The notes beneath the pieces were generated by a model. That model did no database searches. It worked only from the letters and a program-made list of their open reading frames with translations, and was not told the origin of the DNA. 38,668 bases of DNA, taken from assembly GCA_002689325.1 (NCBI GenBank), contig NZFP01000013.1, positions 1-38,668 on the forward strand, written 5' to 3'. The translations under genes were made by a program, and so were the position numbers. The DNA is from Rickettsiales bacterium. GTDB taxonomy: Bacteria; Pseudomonadota; Alphaproteobacteria; Methylaequorales; Methylaequoraceae. This document shows positions 34,659-38,668 of the stretch, piece by piece; position 1 is the first letter of the stretch, and each line of letters starts with the position of its first letter.

Positions 34659-35669
34659 ATGAAATATAAAATTGCAATCAATGGTTTTGGGAGAATAGGA
34701 AGACTAACATTAAGGGCATTACTTGATAAAGACCCGAAGAATATTGAAGTAGTAGCCGTAAATGACCTAGGACCAATTGATTCAAACCTACATTTGTTAA
34801 AATATGACTCTATCCATGGATTTTTTGATAAAAAATTTGATGTAATTGACAACAAGTTGAGGTTTGAAAAGAATGAAATATTATTTCTTAAAGAATCAGA
34901 CCCAGAAAAACTCAATTGGAACAAATATAATATTGATTTAGTTATTGAGTGTACCGGGATATTTACAAGGAGAGATGATGCGGAAAAACATTTAAAATCT
35001 GGAGCCAAAAGAGTTTTAATTTCTGCCCCTGCAACAAACCCAGATATTACGGTTGTTTGTGGAATAAATGAAAATAAAATAAATGATAGTCATAAAATAA
35101 TTTCTAACGGTTCTTGTACAACAAATTGTTTAGCACCTCTAGCCTTCTTAATTGAAAAAAATATTGGAATTGAATCAGGCTATATGACAACAGTTCACTC
35201 AGTTACCGGAGATCAAAATACTATTGATACATTTCATAAAGATCTAAGACGGGCAAGAAATTCTTTACTTTCAATGATACCTACTTCAACAGGAGCCGCG
35301 CGTGCTGTTTCTGAAGTATTACCAATTTTAAAAGGAAAGTTAGATGGAAGTGCTATAAGGGTCCCAACTGCGAACGTATCATTGGTAGACTTCAGCTTTA
35401 TGGCAAAAAAAAATACCTCAGAAAATGAACTTAACAGAATTTTCAAAAATGCTGAAAAAAATGAACTTAAAGGAATTGTAGAAACAATATCAACTCCTCT
35501 TGTATCCAGTGACTTTAATCATAACTCACATAGCTCAATTGTTGACCTTACTGAAACCAAAGTAATAAATGAAAGATTCTGTAGAATATTATCTTGGTAT
35601 GATAATGAATGGGGTTTTTCTAATAGACTTGTTGATATAGTATTAGAACTTAGTAATGAAAATTTATGA
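34659..35669 (+). CDS. gap: Glyceraldehyde-3-phosphate dehydrogenase, type I
   Basis: A 336-residue enzyme interconverting GAP and 1,3-bisphosphoglycerate. The N-terminal NGFGRIGRL and Asp36 in VAVNDLG favour NAD+. The catalytic Cys153 is in SNGSCTTNCLAPL, and the C-terminal WYDNEWGFSNRLVD is intact. In many alphaproteobacteria gap is followed by pgk and fba; here neither is present and a 120-residue unknown ORF overlaps its end by 14 bases. No Shine-Dalgarno is visible, and the likely promoter lies just upstream. Confidence 0.97.
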   Translation: MKYKIAINGFGRIGRLTLRALLDKDPKNIEVVAVNDLGPIDSNLHLLKYDSIHGFFDKKFDVIDNKLRFEKNEILFLKESDPEKLNWNKYNIDLVIECTGIFTRRDDAEKHLKSGAKRVLISAPATNPDITVVCGINENKINDSHKIISNGSCTTNCLAPLAFLIEKNIGIESGYMTTVHSVTGDQNTIDTFHKDLRRARNSLLSMIPTSTGAARAVSEVLPILKGKLDGSAIRVPTANVSLVDFSFMAKKNTSENELNRIFKNAEKNELKGIVETISTPLVSSDFNHNSHSSIVDLTETKVINERFCRILSWYDNEWGFSNRLVDIVLELSNENL

Positions 35670-36018
35670 AAATTTAACCTTTTTATCTCATAATTATCAA
35701 GAGGCGCTAAATTTTTACAAAGAAAATAATAATAAAAAAATTAATATTCTCTATTCGTTTAAATCAATTCTTTGGCAAGGTCCTGCTCTAGTTAAAGATA
35801 TTGAAAAAAAATTTAAAAAGAAAAATTTAAATTTTATTGTAGAAGCAAATTTAAATATTGGTTTAGCTCTTTCGTTAATAAAGCTTAACTTTAGGTACCT
35901 TTCCATAAGCCAGAATATAGACGATGAAATTATGAAAAAAATTCAATCAATGGCTGAAGAAGAAAAAGTAAATATTTTAATTACTGAAAATTTTTTAAAC
36001 TTAGAGAATTATTCATGA
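35656..36018 (+). CDS. Unrecognised 120-residue protein between gap and thiE
   Basis: I do not recognise this gene. It starts at an ATG inside gap (14-base overlap) and its end overlaps the next gene by 4 bases (ATGA), so it is translated within the unit. The sequence is Lys/Asn/Ile-rich. A core such as WQGPALVKDIEKKF, FIVEANLNIGLALSLIKLNFRYLSI and EEEKVNILITENFLNL suggests an alpha/beta fold of about 110 residues. No catalytic motif, transmembrane helix or signal peptide is visible. It fills the place where pgk/fba lie in some relatives but does not resemble either. Confidence 0.75.
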   Translation: MKIYENLTFLSHNYQEALNFYKENNNKKINILYSFKSILWQGPALVKDIEKKFKKKNLNFIVEANLNIGLALSLIKLNFRYLSISQNIDDEIMKKIQSMAEEEKVNILITENFLNLENYS

Positions 36019-36641
36019 AGTTTTATATTATTTCACCCCCTGATTATAACAAAAATTTTACTGCTGAAAATTTTGATAAAATAACTGATCTCATACCTGT
36101 TGAATATTTTCAATTTAGACCAAAATTTCCAAAACTTTTTGATAGAAAAAAGTTTATAAAAAGGTTTCACCATTCATTTAGTAAAATTTGTAGTAAAAAA
36201 AAAATAAAATTAATTATTAACAATGATTTTGAAATTGCTTCAGATTTTTTTTTTGATGGGATACATCTTGGTCAAAGTGATAAAAGTTGTGTGGAAGCAA
36301 AGGAAAAGTTTGGCCTAGATTTTCTGGTGGGTATAAGTTGTTCTAATTCATATAATTTATACAAAATTGCAAAAAATGATGGTGCAAATTATATAGCTTT
36401 TGGGCCTGCATTTGAATCTAAAAGTAAAGAAAAAGAAAAAATTGATCTTTTAGAATTCTCTAAAATTAAAAATAAAATAAAGTTACCCTTTGTTTTTATT
36501 GGAGGTATAAATCACAATAATATTGAAATTTTAAACTGTTTCAAACCAAATTACATTGCAATTATTGATAGTTTGTGGAATTTTAATCGAGGACCTATTG
36601 AATCAGCATTAAAATTTAAGGAAAGTTTGGAGGCTTTATGA
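36015..36641 (+). CDS. Thiamine-phosphate synthase family protein (ThiE-like)
   Basis: A TIM-barrel of 208 residues. ThiE-family features are QFRPKF (Arg35, Lys37), INNDFEIASDFFFDGIHLGQSD (His84, Asp89), GISCSN, YIAFGPAF and FIGGINHNN. True ThiE joins HMP-PP with thiazole phosphate, and thiC and thiD at 16-19 kb would supply HMP-PP. The Thr-x-Thr-Lys segment after GPAF is replaced by a Ser/Lys series, so substrate choice is not certain. In alphaproteobacteria a ThiE-like gene is often placed near efp and suhB, and its function there is unclear. Start and stop overlap both neighbours. Confidence 0.75.
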   Translation: MKFYIISPPDYNKNFTAENFDKITDLIPVEYFQFRPKFPKLFDRKKFIKRFHHSFSKICSKKKIKLIINNDFEIASDFFFDGIHLGQSDKSCVEAKEKFGLDFLVGISCSNSYNLYKIAKNDGANYIAFGPAFESKSKEKEKIDLLEFSKIKNKIKLPFVFIGGINHNNIEILNCFKPNYIAIIDSLWNFNRGPIESALKFKESLEAL

Positions 36642-37204
36642 AAATCATTGCTAATTTAATTAAAATTGGAAATGTATTAGAACACAAAGGTAAAAAATTT
36701 CATGTTTTAAGTACTAACACCATTAAACCAGGAAAGGGGGGGGCATATATTCAAGTCGAAATGAGAGATATTAAAAGTGGAGCAAAAGTTAATGAAAGAT
36801 TTAGAACATCAGAAAATGTTGAAAAGTTATCTGTTAATGAAATTTTAGTAACATTTTTATTCATTGATGATAACTTCTTAACTGTTATGAATAATGAAAA
36901 CTTTGAACAATCCTCTCTTGATAAAAATCTACTATCAGGTAATGAAGACTTTCTTTCTGAAGGTATGCAACTTACTGAAGAAATAATTGGTGAAGAAATT
37001 GTTAATATTAAATTACCCAAGTCTATAACTGTTGAAGTTAAAACAGCTGATGCAGTTGTTAAGGGCCAAACAGCTTCGTCTTCTTTTAAAAATGCAACTA
37101 CAACTAAAAATATTAAAATTCTAGTTCCACCTCACATTAAAGAAGGAGACAAAATAATAATAAATACTGATAATTTTGAATATTTAGAAAAAGCCAAAAA
37201 GTAG
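36638..37204 (+). CDS. efp: Translation elongation factor P
   Basis: Relieves ribosome stalling at polyproline stretches. At 188 residues it has the three-domain layout. The tip loop KPGKGGA places the modifiable Lys33. KINTDNFEY-like C-terminal sequence (KIIINTDNFEYLEKAKK) matches the family end. The codons for the loop form a G8 run at 36736-36743. The ATG overlaps the stop of the previous gene (ATGA). The Lys implies modification by an EpmA/EpmB-like route rather than rhamnosylation. Confidence 0.95.
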   Translation: MKIIANLIKIGNVLEHKGKKFHVLSTNTIKPGKGGAYIQVEMRDIKSGAKVNERFRTSENVEKLSVNEILVTFLFIDDNFLTVMNNENFEQSSLDKNLLSGNEDFLSEGMQLTEEIIGEEIVNIKLPKSITVEVKTADAVVKGQTASSSFKNATTTKNIKILVPPHIKEGDKIIINTDNFEYLEKAKK

Positions 37205-37210
37205 CAGGTT

Positions 37211-37975
37211 ATGGTAGCCATTTCACCTTTACTTAATATTCTTAGCAAATCAATCCGAACAATAAGAAAATTTGTTTCAAGAGACTTTTATGAAATTGAA
37301 AAACTACAAAGTTCAATTAAACAAAACAACCATTTCGTAGATAACTCTATATTAAAACTAAAAATTGAAGTAAATAAAATTTTAAATAAAATTAATCCTG
37401 AATTAGAGATTATTTCTAGTAACAAATTACCTACCAAAAATTGCTGGATAATTGATTACTCTGACTATTATTTAAATTTCAGAAGAGCCAATGATAATCT
37501 AGGCATAGGAATAGCATTTATAAAAGAAAGCCAAATTAAAAGCTATATCTTTTATAACCCAATAAAAGATGATTCTTTTTTTTTTGAAAAGGGAAGTGGT
37601 GCATTTAAAAATGATTTCAGAATAAGAGTATCCAACGAAATTGATCAAAAGGAGATGATAGTTAGTTTATTCAAAAAAGTTAACGAGGATGATGATAAAG
37701 AAGCACTTAAATTTTTGAAAAATACCTTTTTTGATCATTTTATAACTCAAAGGGAACTAGGTTCCTTAAATTATGATCTATGTGACTTGGCAAGTGGAAA
37801 AATTGATTGTGCAATTTTTGTTAACCCAACAAAAAAAATAGAAATGATTCTAAATTTAATTTTGACGGAAAGTGGCGGCAAATTAAATATCATTGAATTT
37901 CAGGGATCCAAAATTTTTATTTCTAGCAATAAAGTAATTGAAAAAACAGTCCAAGAGATGATAAAACAAAGATAA
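37211..37975 (+). CDS. Inositol monophosphatase/SuhB homologue with degraded active site
   Basis: A 254-residue member of the inositol-monophosphatase family, placed after efp as suhB often is. Conserved pieces include GSGAFKNDFRIRVSN, RELGSLNYDLCDLASGKIDCAIF and TESGGKL. The metal-binding motifs are altered: the GEE motif is SSN (residues 75-77 in EIISSNKL), IDPIDGT is IDYSDYY (Asp residues kept, Gly-Thr lost), and the WDxAA motif is replaced by KKIEMIL. Phosphatase activity therefore looks unlikely. E. coli SuhB also works as a transcription antitermination partner independently of catalysis, a possible reason to retain it here. Confidence 0.8.
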   Translation: MVAISPLLNILSKSIRTIRKFVSRDFYEIEKLQSSIKQNNHFVDNSILKLKIEVNKILNKINPELEIISSNKLPTKNCWIIDYSDYYLNFRRANDNLGIGIAFIKESQIKSYIFYNPIKDDSFFFEKGSGAFKNDFRIRVSNEIDQKEMIVSLFKKVNEDDDKEALKFLKNTFFDHFITQRELGSLNYDLCDLASGKIDCAIFVNPTKKIEMILNLILTESGGKLNIIEFQGSKIFISSNKVIEKTVQEMIKQR

Positions 37976-37982
37976 TTGAAAT

Positions 37983-38668
37983 ATGAAAGAATACATTAAA
38001 TATTTAAGATTTTTGATCCTAATTTTTTTTATTACAGAACCATCGGAATTGGACAGTCAAGAAAAGAAAATAAAAAAAAATTATAATTGAACAACCTTCC
38101 AAGGAGAGGTTATTATCTCCACCAATAGATAAAAAAAAAGATGCAATAAAACTAATCCCCCCCGAACAAATTCAAGCTATTCAAAAACTTCAAGAAGAAA
38201 AAAGAAAGGCTATTGAAGAAAAAAGAAAAGAAGAAATTGAAAAAGCACAAAAACTTCAAGAAGAAAAAAGAAAAGCTTTAGAAAAAAAACAAAAACAGAT
38301 ATTGGAAGCAGCCCGTAAAGCTGAGCAAGAACGTAAACTAAAAGAACAAGAGGCAGCCCGTAAAGCTGAGCAAGAACGTAAACTTAAAGAACAAGAGGCA
38401 GCCCGTAAAGCTGAGCAAGAACGTAAACTTAAAGAACAAGAGGCAGCGCGTAAAGCTAAGCAAGAACGTAAACTTAAAGAACAAGAGGCAGCGCGTAAAG
38501 CTGAGCAAGAACGTAAACTAAAAGAACAAGAGGCAGCCCGTAAAGCTGAGCAAGAACGTAAACTAAAAGAACAAGAGGCAGCCCGTAAAGCTGAGCAAGA
38601 ACGTAAACTAAAAGAGCAAGAAGCAGCCCGTAAAGCTGAGCAAGAACGTAAACTAAAAGAGCAAGAAG
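37983..38668 (+). CDS. Secreted TolA-like Glu/Lys repeat protein, frameshifted at A9, truncated by window end
   Basis: The ATG at 37983 opens a signal-peptide-like frame (KEYIKYLRFLILIFFITEPSE) that stops at 38088-38090. From 38074 the next-but-one frame is open to the window end: PSKERLLSPPIDKKKDAIKLIPPEQIQAI, then QKLQEEKRKA repeats, then eight copies of the 15-residue AARKAEQERKLKEQE. The two frames meet in a run of nine A at 38072-38080; one A fewer would join them into a single protein. This may be an assembly error, a real mutation, slippage or phase variation. The repeat would form a long single or coiled helix. The function and C-terminal domain are not in the window. Confidence 0.7.
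38308..38667 (+). repeat. Tandem 45-bp repeat, 8 copies, coding
   Basis: Eight consecutive 45-base units start at 38308, 38353, 38398, 38443, 38488, 38533, 38578 and 38623 and reach the window edge. Each encodes AARKAEQERKLKEQE. Differences are few and mostly silent (GCC/GCG, CTA/CTT, GAA/GAG); unit 4 changes one GAG to AAG (Glu to Lys). Near identity at the DNA level points to recent expansion, and copy number may vary between strains. Confidence 0.95.

Noticed and set aside
35656-36018. Remnant of pgk or fba
   Set aside because: No phosphoglycerate kinase or aldolase motif is present, and the frame is intact and coupled on both sides.
38308-38668. Possible CRISPR array
   Set aside because: Repeats are directly adjacent without spacers, have an exact codon period and encode a charged helix, so they are a coding tandem repeat.

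Overview
The window is a gene-dense, very AT-rich stretch with runs of A and T everywhere. Genes overlap or abut, intergenic gaps are tiny, and many start codons have no visible Shine-Dalgarno. This is the style of a genome-streamlined marine alphaproteobacterium. The order yebC-ruvC-ruvA-ruvB-ybgC-tolQ-tolR-tolA-tolB-pal-cpoB-tilS-ftsH, the hisZ-purA pair, a sigma-32 gene beside rluD, and zapA next to 5-FCL are alphaproteobacterial synteny. A complete thiC argues against typical SAR11 (Pelagibacter), which lacks it. A HIMB59/AEGEAN-169-like lineage would fit, but that is inference, not proof.

Left part (1-9.0 kb): a small DUF3429-like membrane protein is followed by a proteorhodopsin tuned to blue light (Gln at the tuning position, with proton acceptor, proton donor and Schiff-base Lys all present). 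Next come crtE-crtI-crtB-crtY-blh, all overlapping, which make retinal from isoprenoid diphosphates via lycopene and beta-carotene. An intrinsic terminator sits between proteorhodopsin and crtE, with its U-tract almost touching the crtE start. Beyond blh lie a convergent PhyH-like 2OG-Fe(II) oxygenase and, divergent from it by 23 bp, a stand-alone LOV (flavin blue-light sensor) protein. An energy-harvesting rhodopsin, its chromophore pathway and a blue-light sensor therefore lie within 8 kb. A small HExxH putative metallopeptidase and a small membrane-anchored protein follow.

Middle (8.9-21.2 kb): rluD and rpoH face a leftward SLC13 transporter-serC-hisZ-purA operon. thiC faces a leftward ftsH-folP-glmM-thiD operon.

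Right part (21.2-34.6 kb): one long leftward housekeeping block for cell envelope and DNA repair: a 57-aa ORF, zapA, 5-FCL, ymdB-type phosphoesterase, yebC, ruvCAB, ybgC, tolQRAB, a small lipoprotein, pal, cpoB, tilS, ftsH. A second terminator-abutting-start junction occurs between pal and cpoB. Two near-identical promoters precede the small lipoprotein and pal.

Right end (34.6-38.7 kb): rightward gap, an unrecognised 120-aa gene where pgk/fba often lie in relatives, a ThiE-family gene, efp, an inositol-monophosphatase homologue that has lost catalytic motifs, and a secreted protein whose 15-residue charged repeats (8 copies of 45 bp) run off the window. Its signal-peptide end and its repeat region are in different frames across an A9 tract. 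I saw no tRNA, rRNA, CRISPR array or insertion sequence.
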